A DNA stretch of 64,000 nt from UBA1952 sp965246785 (GTDB lineage: Bacteria; Bacteroidota; Bacteroidia; Chitinophagales; Chitinophagaceae), in NCBI GenBank assembly GCA_965246785.1, contig CBDFFM010000030.1:1-64000 (forward strand), in the 5' to 3' direction. This document shows positions 1-10,655 of this stretch, one piece after another. Under the pieces are notes generated by a model that was not told where the DNA came from, did no database searches, and saw only the letters and a list, made by a program, of their open reading frames with translations. Within the stretch, counting starts at the first letter, position 1, and every line of letters starts with the position of its first letter. The position numbers and the translations under genes were made by a program.

Positions 1-1392
1 GGCTGGATATTCTGGTACAATGAGCGCTGGTACGACTATACCGGCACCACGCTGGCAGATATGGAGGGCTGGGGCTGGCAGAAAGTGCATCATCCCGACC
101 ACATTGAGCGCGTTCTTGCCTTCTGGAAAGTGGCATTTCTGAAAGACGAGCCGGCGGAAATGATTTTTCCGCTGCGGCATAAGGAAGGCAGCTACCGCTG
201 GTTCCTCACCCGCGCCGTGCCGGTCTTTGACGCCGAGGGAAAGCGCTACCGCTGGGTAGGCACCAACACCGACATCCACGAGCAGGTATTGGCGGAGCAG
301 GCAATGCGCGAAAGTGAAAACCGTTTCCGTATGCTTGCCGAAACGCTGCCGCAAATGGTTTGGGTCACGAACGCTGACGGTACAAAAGAGGAGTTTATCT
401 CCGGGAAATGGCACGAGTATTTTGGGATGAACAGCACGGAAGCGTGGCAGAAAATGTCGGTGCCTGAAGACCGTGATGCTGCCAATGCCGCATTTGCAAA
501 AGCCGTTGCCACCGGCGCGAACTTTCAGGCTGAAATACGGCTCAAAAATAAAGAAGGCCAATACCGCTGGCATGTGAGCGTAGCTGTGCCGGTGAAAGAC
601 GCAGAAGGCAAAGTCTTGAAGTGGGTCGGCTCTATAATAGACATTCACGACCAGAAGACACTCGCCGAAAAGCTTGAGGCTCAGGTGGCAGAGCGAACAA
701 TGGAGCTTCAACGCTCCAATGAAGACCTTGAGCGATTTGCCCACGTAGCCAGCCACGACCTCAAAGAGCCGATGCGCAAAATCCAGACCTTCGGCAACAT
801 GCTGAAAGGCTCCGACGGCGCGACTCTTTCGGAGCGCGGCGTTATGTGTTTAGACAAAATCCTGTCCGCTTCCGGGAGAATGATGGACATGGTTACCGGA
901 GTGCTGGCATACTCCAGGCTTTCCGCAACTGATGAGGCTGCCCGCGATATTGACCTCGCCGAGGTGCTGCAGCAGGCGGCTGCCGATTTGGAGATAGTCA
1001 TCGGGCAGAAAGGCGCCGACCTCAACATAGGCGAACTGCCGGCGGTATCAGGCGTGCCCGTGCTTATCGCCCAGCTATTCTACAATCTGCTGAACAATGC
1101 CCTGAAGTTTAGCCGCGAAGGCGTGAAGCCGCGCATCATTATTACCGGCCAGCCGGAGCGGAATGGATTTGCGAAAATTATTGTCGCGGACAATGGTATC
1201 GGCTTTGAGCCCGAATATGCCGAGCGCATCTTTCAAACCTTCGTTCGGCTGCATCCTAAAGACAAGTATGAAGGAACAGGGCTTGGCCTGTCGCTATGCC
1301 GGAAGATTGTAGAGCGGCATGGCGGCACAATCAGGGCTGAAGGAGAGCTAAATGCAGGGGCGACATTTGTGATTACCCTTCCACTGCAGTAG
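1..1392 (+). CDS. PAS-domain sensor histidine kinase, 5' truncated by window edge
   Basis: The frame is open from base 1, so the gene begins upstream; an ATG at 61 lies inside a PAS domain and is not the start. The visible part holds the end of one PAS/PAC unit (PAC-like RYRWVGTNTDIHEQ), a complete second PAS/PAC unit, a short coiled coil, and a kinase core. The H-box is FAHVASHDLKEPMRKI with the phospho-accepting His, the N-box is FYNLLNNALKF, and the G-boxes are DNGIGF and GTGLGLSL. No membrane segment is visible in this part, so it may be cytosolic. Kinases of this type sense small ligands, redox state or light through PAS and pass phosphate to a response regulator. No regulator follows, so it looks orphan or hybrid upstream. 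Confidence 0.93.
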   Translation, partial: GWIFWYNERWYDYTGTTLADMEGWGWQKVHHPDHIERVLAFWKVAFLKDEPAEMIFPLRHKEGSYRWFLTRAVPVFDAEGKRYRWVGTNTDIHEQVLAEQAMRESENRFRMLAETLPQMVWVTNADGTKEEFISGKWHEYFGMNSTEAWQKMSVPEDRDAANAAFAKAVATGANFQAEIRLKNKEGQYRWHVSVAVPVKDAEGKVLKWVGSIIDIHDQKTLAEKLEAQVAERTMELQRSNEDLERFAHVASHDLKEPMRKIQTFGNMLKGSDGATLSERGVMCLDKILSASGRMMDMVTGVLAYSRLSATDEAARDIDLAEVLQQAAADLEIVIGQKGADLNIGELPAVSGVPVLIAQLFYNLLNNALKFSREGVKPRIIITGQPERNGFAKIIVADNGIGFEPEYAERIFQTFVRLHPKDKYEGTGLGLSLCRKIVERHGGTIRAEGELNAGATFVITLPLQ

Positions 1393-1412
1393 CGCACTGA
1401 AATAGAAAGTCA

Positions 1413-1991
1413 ATGCAGCAAGAAGAAGCAGAAAGCTTTTGTCCCTCCAATGTGGAAGAGTGGCGGGCCTGGCTGACGAAGAACCATCAATCCAAACAGT
1501 CCGTCTGGCTCATCTACTATAAGAAGGGAGCAGGTGTGCCGTCCATTACCTGGAGCGAAGCGGTTGACCAGGCGTTGTGCTTTGGCTGGATAGACAGCAC
1601 TGCAAAAGCAATTGATGAACACCGCTTCAGGCAATTCTTCTGCAAAAGGAAACCAACGAGCGTCTGGTCTAAAATCAACAAGGAGAAAGTGCAGCGGCTA
1701 ATAAAAGGTGGTCTTATGGCACCCGCAGGACTTGCAAGCATTGATGTTGCAAAAAAGAACGGCTCCTGGGCGATTTTAGATGAGGCGGAGGAGCTAATCG
1801 TCCCGAAAGACCTGAGCGCGGCATTCAGAAAGCATAAACGTTCAAAGGCATTTTTCACTGGCCTCAGCAAATCGGTGAGGAAAGCTATGCTGCAACGGAT
1901 TGTCCTCGCCAGGCGACCGGAAACCTGGCAGAAAAGGATCAGTGAAATCGCGGAGCGGGCCGCAAAGGGGATGAAACCGAAGCAGTTTTAG
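1413..1991 (+). CDS. YdeI/OmpD-associated (OmdA) family protein
   Basis: A 192-residue soluble protein beginning with an ATG 21 bases after the kinase stop, so possibly co-transcribed. The N-terminal half has the conserved pattern WRAWLTKNH...VWLIYYKKGAG...SEAVDQALCFGWID, and the C-terminal half has the lysine-rich OmdA-type tail (RRPETWQKRISEIAERAAKG). In other bacteria members have been called bacteriocin-protection or stress proteins, but no biochemical activity is firmly known. The length is usual for the family and no lesions are seen. Family membership is confident; function is not. Confidence 0.85.
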   Translation: MQQEEAESFCPSNVEEWRAWLTKNHQSKQSVWLIYYKKGAGVPSITWSEAVDQALCFGWIDSTAKAIDEHRFRQFFCKRKPTSVWSKINKEKVQRLIKGGLMAPAGLASIDVAKKNGSWAILDEAEELIVPKDLSAAFRKHKRSKAFFTGLSKSVRKAMLQRIVLARRPETWQKRISEIAERAAKGMKPKQF

Positions 1992-2173
1992 GTAATAAAG
2001 GTAGTGAGCGCTAAGTTCCGGCTCCTACACCACTATGCCGCATCAGGCTGATGCCTGCGTCAAACTGCCGGTCTCCTCCGCATTCTAAAGTTCTGACGGG
2101 CTTCCTTAAGAGACGCCTGCATTGTATGTCAGATGGATTACCATTCCAAAAACGGTATTGACGCCTTTTCTGG

Positions 2174-2449
2174 TTATAAAGCAAAGGCGTCAAGCGCCTT
2201 TTGGCGCTTTAAAAATGCCTCAGAGAAGGTGATAGATGAAGCATCCATGGACTGAATGCAGCCTTCTTCCAGCAACAACTCTAATACCCGCTCGCCTTCC
2301 TTTGCCGGAAATGCGGAAAGCATGAACGCAATCATTGGCCGCGGCAGGGAAAAATCGCTTCCTAGCTGTGCATGATTTGCACGTATATAGTACGCTTGCA
2401 CATCTCGTACAAGGTGCCGCAGATGGTTGATGTGTGCCGTGTAATCCAT
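2174..2449 (-). CDS. small hypothetical protein
   Basis: A 91-residue protein with an ATG start, predicted mostly helical (MDYTAHINHLRHLVRDVQAYY...), with no signal peptide or membrane segment. I do not recognise a family. It stands alone on the minus strand, convergent with the YdeI-like gene. Its last codons lie in a GC-rich hairpin (AAGCGCC-TTTT-GGCGCTT, about 2192-2209) that may also act as its terminator. About 180 bases on its 3' side (1992-2173) hold nothing else recognisable. Confidence 0.55.
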   Translation of the reverse strand: MDYTAHINHLRHLVRDVQAYYIRANHAQLGSDFSLPRPMIAFMLSAFPAKEGERVLELLLEEGCIQSMDASSITFSEAFLKRQKALDAFAL

Positions 2450-2668
2450 AGATACAGACGCTGTAAGGGGGGTTACTAAGAAGATGAATGATAAAGGAGT
2501 GACGGCAGCGTAAAGCGCAACAATTTATACAAGCCCGTTTTAAACTCCGCAGGGCTGTTCTGGTAAAAGGGCTAGTCCATCTGCCACAATCAATGCATAA
2601 GCTTGCAAAACACAGGCTTCATTAAATCAAACGCTGCATTCATACAACAGGGCTTTTATTCATCACGA

Positions 2669-2707
2669 AACCGGGAGGGTGCTTTGTGCAAAGCAACCCT
2701 CCCGGTT
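2669..2707 (-). terminator. Strong hairpin downstream of the T9SS adhesin
   Basis: A near-perfect stem (AACCGGGAGGGT paired with its complement, continued by GCTTTG/CAAAGC) begins about 20 bases after the adhesin stop on the minus strand. There is no long T-tract, so it may be a terminator or an mRNA 3'-end stabiliser. The stretch 2450-2668 between it and the small gene at 2174-2449 shows nothing else recognisable. Confidence 0.7.
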
Positions 2708-2729
2708 ATCTATGAGGCGATGCGCGGCG

Positions 2730-5700
2730 TTACTGCTTTTGCAGCCGCAGGCGTGCCATGACCAGCCCATTGCCGCTCACTTCCAGCAGGTATCCGCCGG
2801 CAGGCAAAGATGCGACGCTCAGCGCTTCGCCGTCGGAAACATCATGTGCCGTCAACACTAACCGCCCGGTCAGGTCAAAGACTTTCACTGCCGCAGCCGT
2901 GCCGATGCCGCTAAGGCGTATAGACTGGCTTGCCGGATTCGGATAGACCGCCACCGTCGCGGAATTGCCGCAGGCGCTGTTCAGGCGAATGGTCTGGCTG
3001 TAGTCGGCGCGTCCGTCCAGGCCCACCAGCTTGAGGCGGAAGAAGGCATTGTCGCCGTTCATGGCCGCCGCCGCGCGGTAGCTGTTATCGCCGCCTGGAT
3101 TCTTGCAGGCAACGGTATATATGGTACGGAAAGACTGGCCATCCGCGCTCTGCTCCAGCTCATACCCGCGGCCGTCCTTCTCACTGCCACTTGTCCAGAA
3201 AAGCTCAGCTGTGCAGCCGTTCGCCGCCCCTTCAAAAGAGATAAGCGTTATAGGAAGCGGCGTCGTTGTCGTCTGTATGGCATAAGTCACCAGCGCGGAA
3301 GCCACACCTGCGGCATCAACGAGGCTGTAAGTAAATCCAAGCGCAGTCGGTGCGGTGAAGCCTTGTCCGCGTTGCCCGTAAACTGTCAGGTTGGCCGGGT
3401 CGAAGCTCGGAATTGAGCTGTTGGCAAACACCTCAGAGCCGCTGTAGAATAAGCGCGTATTGCTGTTAATCGTCTGAATCTTATAAGTCCGCGCCGTGGT
3501 GCAGGAAGACGCCGTTGCGCAGTCTTCCGCATCCGTGCCGGAAAGCGACTTTATGGCCGAACCGCTCAGCGAGCCGCTGTTTGCGTTGACCGCATAAGAG
3601 CCCACGCCGCCGATGAGCGTGCCGGCTGTGTAGGTAAACGCCGAGTTAGGCGCAGTAAATGCCTTCGCATCTGCAACCGGCGTCTGCTCAATACCGAAGT
3701 TTTGGTTGGTCACGTTGCCGCTGGCCGGTGTGGTAAGGGAAAGAATGCCCGTTCTGTTGCCTGGCGTAGGCGTACTGCCGCCCGGATTGACGCCTGTATT
3801 TGCCCATGCGCCGCTGCCCGGCGCCGGCAGGGAAGATGCCGTGAGCAGGGTTCCGGCTACAGGCGAAGTCGTCGTCAACACTATTTTATAATTCTCTGAG
3901 CTTGCGCCTTTGGAGAAAGAGAATGCACCGCCCGCAGCCACGGCAGCCGTCTGGATAACGTTGCCTGAATTATCAGTCAGCACGGCGTTCAGGCCGCCGG
4001 CATTTGTAAATGATTCGCTCGCCTTTACCGCATCGCCGTTGGCGTCCAGCCACACATTGCCGCTAATGGTGATGGGCGCGTCAAAAGGCATAGTGACCGT
4101 CTTTGCCGCCGAGGGAATGCCCGCTGCGTCATTTACGGTGTAGGTGAATGTTGCTGTAACCGCAACCGCGAGGGTTGGTGAAGGGCCGGTTGGGTCTATG
4201 GTAAGTAGCGTAGGATTAAAGCCGGTAATGGTTTGTCCGCCGCCGGAAACCAGCGTGCCGTTGTAATAAAGATTGCCGTTGGCTACCGGAGTGATGTTGA
4301 CGGTTTTGCCGTTAAGCCCGGCAGTATAAGCGCCGTCTTCCGCATCTGTGCCGGTAAGGGCTGCGAGCGGCTACGGGCACTGTGGCTGCGGAGCCGCTGC
4401 CGCCGGGATTGGCCTGCCGCGCCGCCGTGTAGTTTGCACCAACGGGGGCCTGCTCAATGCCGAAGTTGATACCGGTCTTGTTTACGCTGACCACACCAAG
4501 CGCATTCACTAAATCATTTGTATTCTGGTTGGCGGTAATCGTCCCGCCGTTATTCGTGCTCACGCCGGTGTAGCCGGTAGCAAGTGATGGCGTAATGCTG
4601 CCTGCCGCCACGCCGTCTCCGGGGATGGTCGCCAGCGATACGATGCGTACCTCATAATCATTGCCCGAAGGAACATCGGCAAAGGTGTAACCGGTTGCCG
4701 CTGCTGTCACAGCCACAGCATCGTATATCGTGTTGGCGCCGGAATAGGTGTTGGTTTTTTGGATGAGCACGGCGTAGAGCGTTTGGCCCGATGTAGCCGC
4801 CGCGCTGTAGGCTTCACCCGCTGCCTTTGTGCCATCCGCGTTGGCATCTACCCATACGTTGCCGGTCACGCTCAGCGGGCTTCCCGGAACAGTAAAAGGA
4901 ATCGTCACAGTCCGCACCACGCCGTTATTGCTTTCAAGAAGGCCGTTATCCACTACTTTATAGTCCACGGTCACGGTTGTGTTGGAAGCAGAGGTCGGGT
5001 CAACAGCAATCGTATTGACATTTGCCCAAGGCACCGTCACGGCACTCGCCCAGGCGGTGCAGGAAGATTGCGGCGGGCAGGTGCCGCCATTGGTATAAAT
5101 AGTAGAGCCGATTTTTAGGTAATTGGCCCCGGTCGGGAATGCAGTGATGATGATGGATTGCAGGGAGCCGTCTCCATCGGAAGCGACAAACCCGGTAGAG
5201 CCGGTTGTAGGAATGGCGTAGTAGTTGAAGCCGCCGGGATTAGGCTGGTTACCGAATGTATAGTTTGAAGCGGCAGGCGGTATCTGCACGCCGAAGTTGG
5301 CGTTCGTAACAGCTACGGAGCCGAGCACGATTCTGAGCTTGCCATCCGCAGTGCCGTCAGTGCCGCTTGACGCGCCAAGGTTTTCTCCGATGCTTTTGTA
5401 GCCGCCAGCAGGGTAAGTAGCCGTAGTTACGGTAGCGCCGGGTGTGGCGGTATTGCTGATGAAGATGCTGTAGTCTCCGGGAGATTGACGCCCAAAGCTG
5501 TAAGCGCCTCCTGCGGAAATAGCGACGGTTGCGAGCACGGCATTCGTGCTCGGGTTGGTGAGGACGGCATAAGCGCCACTTGCTGCAAACTGGCCGGTAA
5601 TGGTGCCGGTTGTGCCCACCGCGCTGCCATTCACGGTTGCATCGGAAAGGCCATTGACGTCGTGGTAGATATTGCCGGCAAGCGATACGCAGTTAAGGCT

Positions 5701-7260
5701 GGCGGTAAATACCGCGTCCGGGCTTTTGAACTGCGTGTTGCGAATATTCACAGTAAAGGCACGGTCGCCGTTGCTCGGGCTGGCCCCCGCGTTGCTGTAG
5801 CGCAAAGCATCCAGCAAGGTCTCTGCATCACTGAGCGTAAAGGTTGTACCGGTCGCAAACGTGATGTAGTTGGTTGTTCCGGAAACGCTTTTGGTAATGG
5901 TATAAGCCACGCCACCAACTGTAACGCTGCTGCTGCTGCCCGTACTGAAGTTGAGCGCGTGCGTGCCCGTGCCTCCAGTGGAGCCGTTTATGAGCAATTG
6001 CTCATTGGCGCCGTCAGGCAGGTTCGCAACCGTATTATCATAGCTCACTGTAAGCTCATTAAGCACCGTGCCGGAGGCAGCATTCGTCTGGCCGGAAGCC
6101 GTAAACGCGAGCGCCGATGCGCAGCCATTAGCGCTGTTCAGCGTTCCTGACAGGGAAGTATTCAAGTCAATGGTAGGCGGCGTGCTGGTAACAGTCGTAA
6201 AAAAGCCCGGCCCGCTGCTGAAGTCCAGGAAGAAATAAGCCCGGCCTACCTCGCCCGCACCTACCTGAATACGGAAGTTACTCATATTGTTATAGGTAAG
6301 CTTCACCCGTGTGGCATCAGAGGTAACCGTTAGATTGTTAGTAGAAATACTGGACTGAAACTGCGTGAGCCCGGTAGTTGCATCGTAAGTAGCGGCGTTG
6401 AGCGTGGTGGTTGAGCTTACCTCGCTGCTGGAAAATCCGTCAAAGCGATTGAACTGGTTGGAAAGCGCCGTGCCATTGCCGTCAATGTCATAAGTGTTCA
6501 GCAACACGTTTTGCAGCGTCACATTCGTGCCGGTATTGGTAGCCGTGCTGAAGGAGCCGCCAAGGATAAACTGAAACTCAAACACGATATCGCCGCCGCC
6601 GGTGCCGAACTGTATTTGCGGCGAGAAGAAATTCTCATCGTTGCTGTTGAACGTGGAGCCGTCGGTAACCGCTACCTGGTCGTAGGCATCCCAGGCAGTT
6701 ACGTTCGTCACGCTCACCGTTTTGACGATGCAGTCAATAGCCTGGCTGCTGAGCGTCGCGACGTTTCTGTAGAGTGTAATGTCGCCCGCCGTCTGCCCGT
6801 TGCCGATAATGCGCAGCGTGTCGGTTGAGCCAAGGGCCGTCTTAAAAGTCACCTGCCCGTAGCTGTTATTAAAGAAAGAGTTGGTGACGGCAATGCTGAC
6901 TGCTTTTGTAGCAGAGCCGGAAACATTGGTGGCCGTAACGGTGTAGGTTGCCGCTGCGCTGGCAGATGTTGGCGAGCCGCTGATAACGCCGGTTGTCGTA
7001 TTCAGCGAAAGACCAGCCGGCAGCGACGGGCTTACACTGTAGCTTGTCGGCACGCCCGCCACTGTGGGCGCCATATAGACCGTATTCGCATTGGCAATGA
7101 AAACGCTTGGCGTGGGGTACTGAAGCGAAGTAGGCGCCTGGGCAGATGCGGCTGTGCAGGCGCAGAAAGCCGCCAATAGCATTAAGAGCTTTCTGACAGC
7201 GAAGGGTTTAGGCCGGAGCGGCCTTTTCAGGTGTAGCGGATGTGTGTAGGTGTGTGCCAT
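2730..7260 (-). pseudogene. Very large T9SS-secreted Ig/SdrD-like adhesin, one frameshift
   Basis: The start ATG at 7260 gives a basic N-region and a signal peptide ending ...CTAASAQA. A putative-Ig (He_PIG-like) segment follows, then long beta-rich sections and at least three SdrD/Cna-B-like modules opening with LAGNIYHDVNG, VTGNVWVDANADG and ISGNVWLDANGD. The C-terminus (from about 3250 down to 2730) has the fibronectin-like segment typical of these proteins and a T9SS type A sorting domain (VAVYPNPASQSIRLSG ... VFDLTGR ... PAGGYLLEV). One extra base near 4365-4375 shifts the frame within TGTDAED; both sides clearly belong together because the same motif recurs in a neighbouring module at about 3530. 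Known role of such proteins: Sec export, then T9SS export and surface attachment or release; adhesion is inferred. It is divergent from the sensor kinase at 7710. The frameshift may be real or a sequencing error. Confidence 0.85.
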
Positions 7261-7709
7261 ATGTGGTTGTTGTATTGTGCTTTGTAAAAAGTGCAGGTGG
7301 ATGAACCGGGGGTAGAAAAGGAAGCTGGCTTAGCTCATGCGCGGCGTTAGCCGGTTAGATTCGGGCATGCAACTGCCCATCCGATTATTGTTCATAATCA
7401 TTAATTATATTCAAAATTGCCGGATGAATAGGGAATTAGCGCATCGTGGAGTCAAATGTATCCTCCGATACTTTTAATAATTCTTACGGGCTTGCAAAGG
7501 GCCGTGTAGTTAACAATCGGCTTAATGAAAGGGGCAATTCGCCGCATGAATTTTATATCCCGGGCTTCCGTAAAGCGATTTCACCATCGCAAAAAAAGCT
7601 GTGTGTCAATACCTTCATCACAACCAACCGGGCCTGAAGGGGTCTTTGCCTTATTTATAGCATCGTGGCTCTACCTCGTTTTTGCGCTAAGGCGCTCGCT
7701 AAGCCGGTA
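7261..7709. other. Divergent intergenic region between adhesin and sensor kinase
   Basis: This AT-rich stretch of about 450 bases should hold the promoters of both divergent genes. I see a short inverted repeat (GTATC-CTCC-GATAC, about 7457-7470) but no convincing pair of TTTG and TAnnTTTG boxes, and no copy of the 21-bp repeats found at 24.6 and 34.2 kb. Short frames here look non-coding. Confidence 0.4.
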
Positions 7710-10637
7710 ATGCGGTTGTTGCTCAACGCCATGCTTGCCGCGATTTGCATCACAGCACGGGCGACGGAATATCTGGAATGGGGGCCGTTCAGCATTCAGC
7801 GCTATACGGCGGCGGACGGGCTCGTGTCTTCGGAGATTACAGGCAGCTACCGCGACAGCCGCGGCTTTATCTGGATAGCCACTTTCAACGGCATCAGCCG
7901 CTTTGACGGACACACTTTTGAGACCTACCGGCGCGAAAGCGGCCTCGCCGAAAGCAACACCGATATCCTTGGCGAGGACGCCGCCGGCCGGGTTTTCGCG
8001 CGCTCCGTGGCTAATGTGTATCGCTTCACCGGCAACGGAAAGCGCCTTTTTGATCGCTACCCGACGAGCGGCGCGTTTATCCGCTCGGCTGCGCCGGACA
8101 GCGCCGGGAATGTCTGGGTATGCTATGAGGGCAAGCCGGGCCTGAGCCTGCTTGGCCCCCAGAGCACGCTGGTAAGCCTTTCCACGCAAACGCCTTTGTT
8201 GTCTTTAGTACAGGGAGCCGACCGGGTGATATATGCCCTGGAGCAAAGCGGAGACCTGTACGCTGTTCGCGCGGGCCGCCTGGAGCTGCTGCGTACGCTT
8301 CGGCCGGTGTCGCCCTATACAGGCGATGGCCTTACCCTGCTGAGGGCTGCGGACGGCGCGGCGTGGTGCTATGCCGCCGGAAATGCATACGCTTATAAGC
8401 TTGTTGGGGGCCGTATTGCCGACAGCGCTTCCCTGCCTGCAAAAACACTTTGGTGGGAGTGGACAACAGGCCCTACCGGCACATTCTATCATATGCGCGA
8501 CACGGGCAGCATGGAGCAGCGCATAAACGGAAGATGGCAGACCATCCTCACGAAAGCGCAGTTGACGGGCAGCATCTATCACGTACGCGAGGAAAGCGAC
8601 GGCAGTCTTTGGGTAAGCACCTCCAACGGGCTCCTGCACATCAGGCGCAAGCAGTACCGCAGCGTTCCGGCGCACAGTCCGCTTGCTTATTTTGCCGCAG
8701 GCGGCACAGAGCAGCCGGTGCTGCACAGCGACAGCCTGCTGTATCACATCCCCGGCGCGGCAGCGGCCTTCCGCAGCCTGGAAGGGCAGACCATCACCCA
8801 CGTGTACGTTACCCGCGAAAAGGAAGTCTGGTATGCTACTGAACGGGCCGCTTACTATCTGCCTTACGGCAAAAGCCTGCTACGTCTGCCGACGGAACAC
8901 ACCTACGCGGGAAAGGACATGGTGTTCCGCTTCCGCAGGATGCTGGAAGACGGAGCCGGCGGCATCTGGATTTCCTCTTATCACGGCGTGTTTCATTGGA
9001 AAGACAAAACACTTCGCTACTATTTTGACCGTGAAGGAATTACCGAAGGCGCTCTGTACACGATAGCGCTGGATAAGAGCGGAACCTTCTATACCGCCGG
9101 CATTCACGTATTCGCCTTCACCGGAGGCCGCTTCCAGGACATCTCCGGCGCGCTGCGCCTGCCCGATGAGATTTCCCGCCTTGCCACCGACCACAGCGGG
9201 GCCGTTTGGGTATGTCAGGGCACGGCCAAACTCGTCAGTATAGGCAACGATGGCAAGCGCTTCTTTCCGGCTGATTCGTTGCAGCTTTCTGTCAACGGCA
9301 TGCCGGTATCTGCTACTTCCATCTGCTTTGACGAGGCCAGCAATTTGTGGGTCTGCGACGATAAATCCCTCTATTGCTATCCTGCGAAAGGCGGCAGGGT
9401 AAACGGCAACAACCCGCTTTTCTGGAATGAGCAGTTTTCGGGCAGCCCCCTTCTTTACGCCGGCCCTGACAATCAGATTCAGGTTGTGTCGCATCCGCTG
9501 TCAGGAAATTATCTGAGAACCTACAATGCGGCTGCCTTAATGGAAGCCTATCATCCGCAGACGCCGTGTGTGCTGCTTACGTCCGTCCGGCTCAATAAAG
9601 CCGCTTTTGACTGGCAGGCTGCCGGCTTTGCAACAGACGCCCTCGGCATCCCGCAAGGTCTCATGCTGCGGCATAATCAAAATTTCCTCCGCTTCAACTT
9701 TAGTGGTCTGCTGCCGGATATTGGCCGGGCTGTGGCCTACCGATACCGCCTGAACGGGTACGAAGAGGCGTGGACGCCGGTCAGCGGAGAGGGCGTGGCG
9801 GATTATACCGGCCTACCGCCCGGAGCATATGTTTTTGAAGTATCTGCCATCAGCCCTGGCAGCGATTGGAGTGTGCCGCTTCAATATCATTTTTCCATTC
9901 AGGCGGTCTGGTATCTGCGGTGGTGGGCGGTGGCGCTCTGGCTACTGCTTGGCGCTTTGGTAATAAGCAGCCTCGTCTATCTGCGGTGGCGTGTGGTGCA
10001 TCAGCGGGCTAAGCTAAAACAGCTGCTGGCTGAAGAGCAGCTCAAGGCCCTGCGCGCGCAGATTAACCCGCACTTTCTGCAAAACACGTTTGCCTTTCTC
10101 GCGCATGAGATGTACGGGCAGAATCCGTCGCGGGCTATAAAAGCATTAGACCGCATCTCCGCTTACCTGCGGGATGTGATGAATGTGAGTGACAAGGCAT
10201 GGCTGAGCCTGGAAGAAGAGCTGGATTTTGCGGAACAATACCTGCGCATGCAAGAGATGCTGCTCAGCACGCATTTCAGCTTCGGCTTTTACGTTGCCGA
10301 CGATGTGGACACCTTTGACACCCGCGTGCCTGCCATGCTGCTACAAACGGTTCTGGAAAATGCCTTGAAGTACGGCATCTGTCCGGACGGGCGGAACCGG
10401 ATTGAGGTGCGCATTGCTAACGAGGGTGACTATGTAAAATGTGTGGTGAGCGACACGGGCGGTGCTCCTAACCTGGCATCGGAACCCGTAAGGCCGGGCC
10501 GGACGGGCAAAGGGCTGGCGCTGACTATGGAGCGGCTGGCTCTGTTTTATGCCGGAAAAACGGTTGAGCCGCAACTGTACCGGCAGGCAAACGCTGCGGG
10601 CGGCTCTGACGTTGTAATAATGCTTCCTATTCGATAA
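7710..10637 (+). CDS. Propeller/Y_Y_Y sensor histidine kinase (LytS type)
   Basis: I chose the ATG at 7710 because it gives a short signal peptide (MRLLLNAMLAAICITARA); a GTG at 7665 is an alternative. Residues of about 20-640 form two-component-regulator propeller repeats (SRGFIWIATFNGISRFDG, DGSLWVSTSNGLLHI, GGIWISSYHGVFHW). A Y_Y_Y-like beta domain (YRYRLNGYEEAWTPV) and one transmembrane helix (WAVALWLLLGALVISSLVYL) follow. The cytosolic core is the PF06580 type: INPHFLQNT with the phospho-acceptor His, then an ATPase domain (LLQTVLENALKYG, SDTGG, GKGLALTMERL). It senses something in the periplasm and should phosphorylate the LytTR regulator that starts 18 bases downstream. The adhesin divergent to it is a plausible target, by position only. 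Confidence 0.93.
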   Translation: MRLLLNAMLAAICITARATEYLEWGPFSIQRYTAADGLVSSEITGSYRDSRGFIWIATFNGISRFDGHTFETYRRESGLAESNTDILGEDAAGRVFARSVANVYRFTGNGKRLFDRYPTSGAFIRSAAPDSAGNVWVCYEGKPGLSLLGPQSTLVSLSTQTPLLSLVQGADRVIYALEQSGDLYAVRAGRLELLRTLRPVSPYTGDGLTLLRAADGAAWCYAAGNAYAYKLVGGRIADSASLPAKTLWWEWTTGPTGTFYHMRDTGSMEQRINGRWQTILTKAQLTGSIYHVREESDGSLWVSTSNGLLHIRRKQYRSVPAHSPLAYFAAGGTEQPVLHSDSLLYHIPGAAAAFRSLEGQTITHVYVTREKEVWYATERAAYYLPYGKSLLRLPTEHTYAGKDMVFRFRRMLEDGAGGIWISSYHGVFHWKDKTLRYYFDREGITEGALYTIALDKSGTFYTAGIHVFAFTGGRFQDISGALRLPDEISRLATDHSGAVWVCQGTAKLVSIGNDGKRFFPADSLQLSVNGMPVSATSICFDEASNLWVCDDKSLYCYPAKGGRVNGNNPLFWNEQFSGSPLLYAGPDNQIQVVSHPLSGNYLRTYNAAALMEAYHPQTPCVLLTSVRLNKAAFDWQAAGFATDALGIPQGLMLRHNQNFLRFNFSGLLPDIGRAVAYRYRLNGYEEAWTPVSGEGVADYTGLPPGAYVFEVSAISPGSDWSVPLQYHFSIQAVWYLRWWAVALWLLLGALVISSLVYLRWRVVHQRAKLKQLLAEEQLKALRAQINPHFLQNTFAFLAHEMYGQNPSRAIKALDRISAYLRDVMNVSDKAWLSLEEELDFAEQYLRMQEMLLSTHFSFGFYVADDVDTFDTRVPAMLLQTVLENALKYGICPDGRNRIEVRIANEGDYVKCVVSDTGGAPNLASEPVRPGRTGKGLALTMERLALFYAGKTVEPQLYRQANAAGGSDVVIMLPIR

Positions 10638-10655
10638 CCACTAAATTCACAAGGC

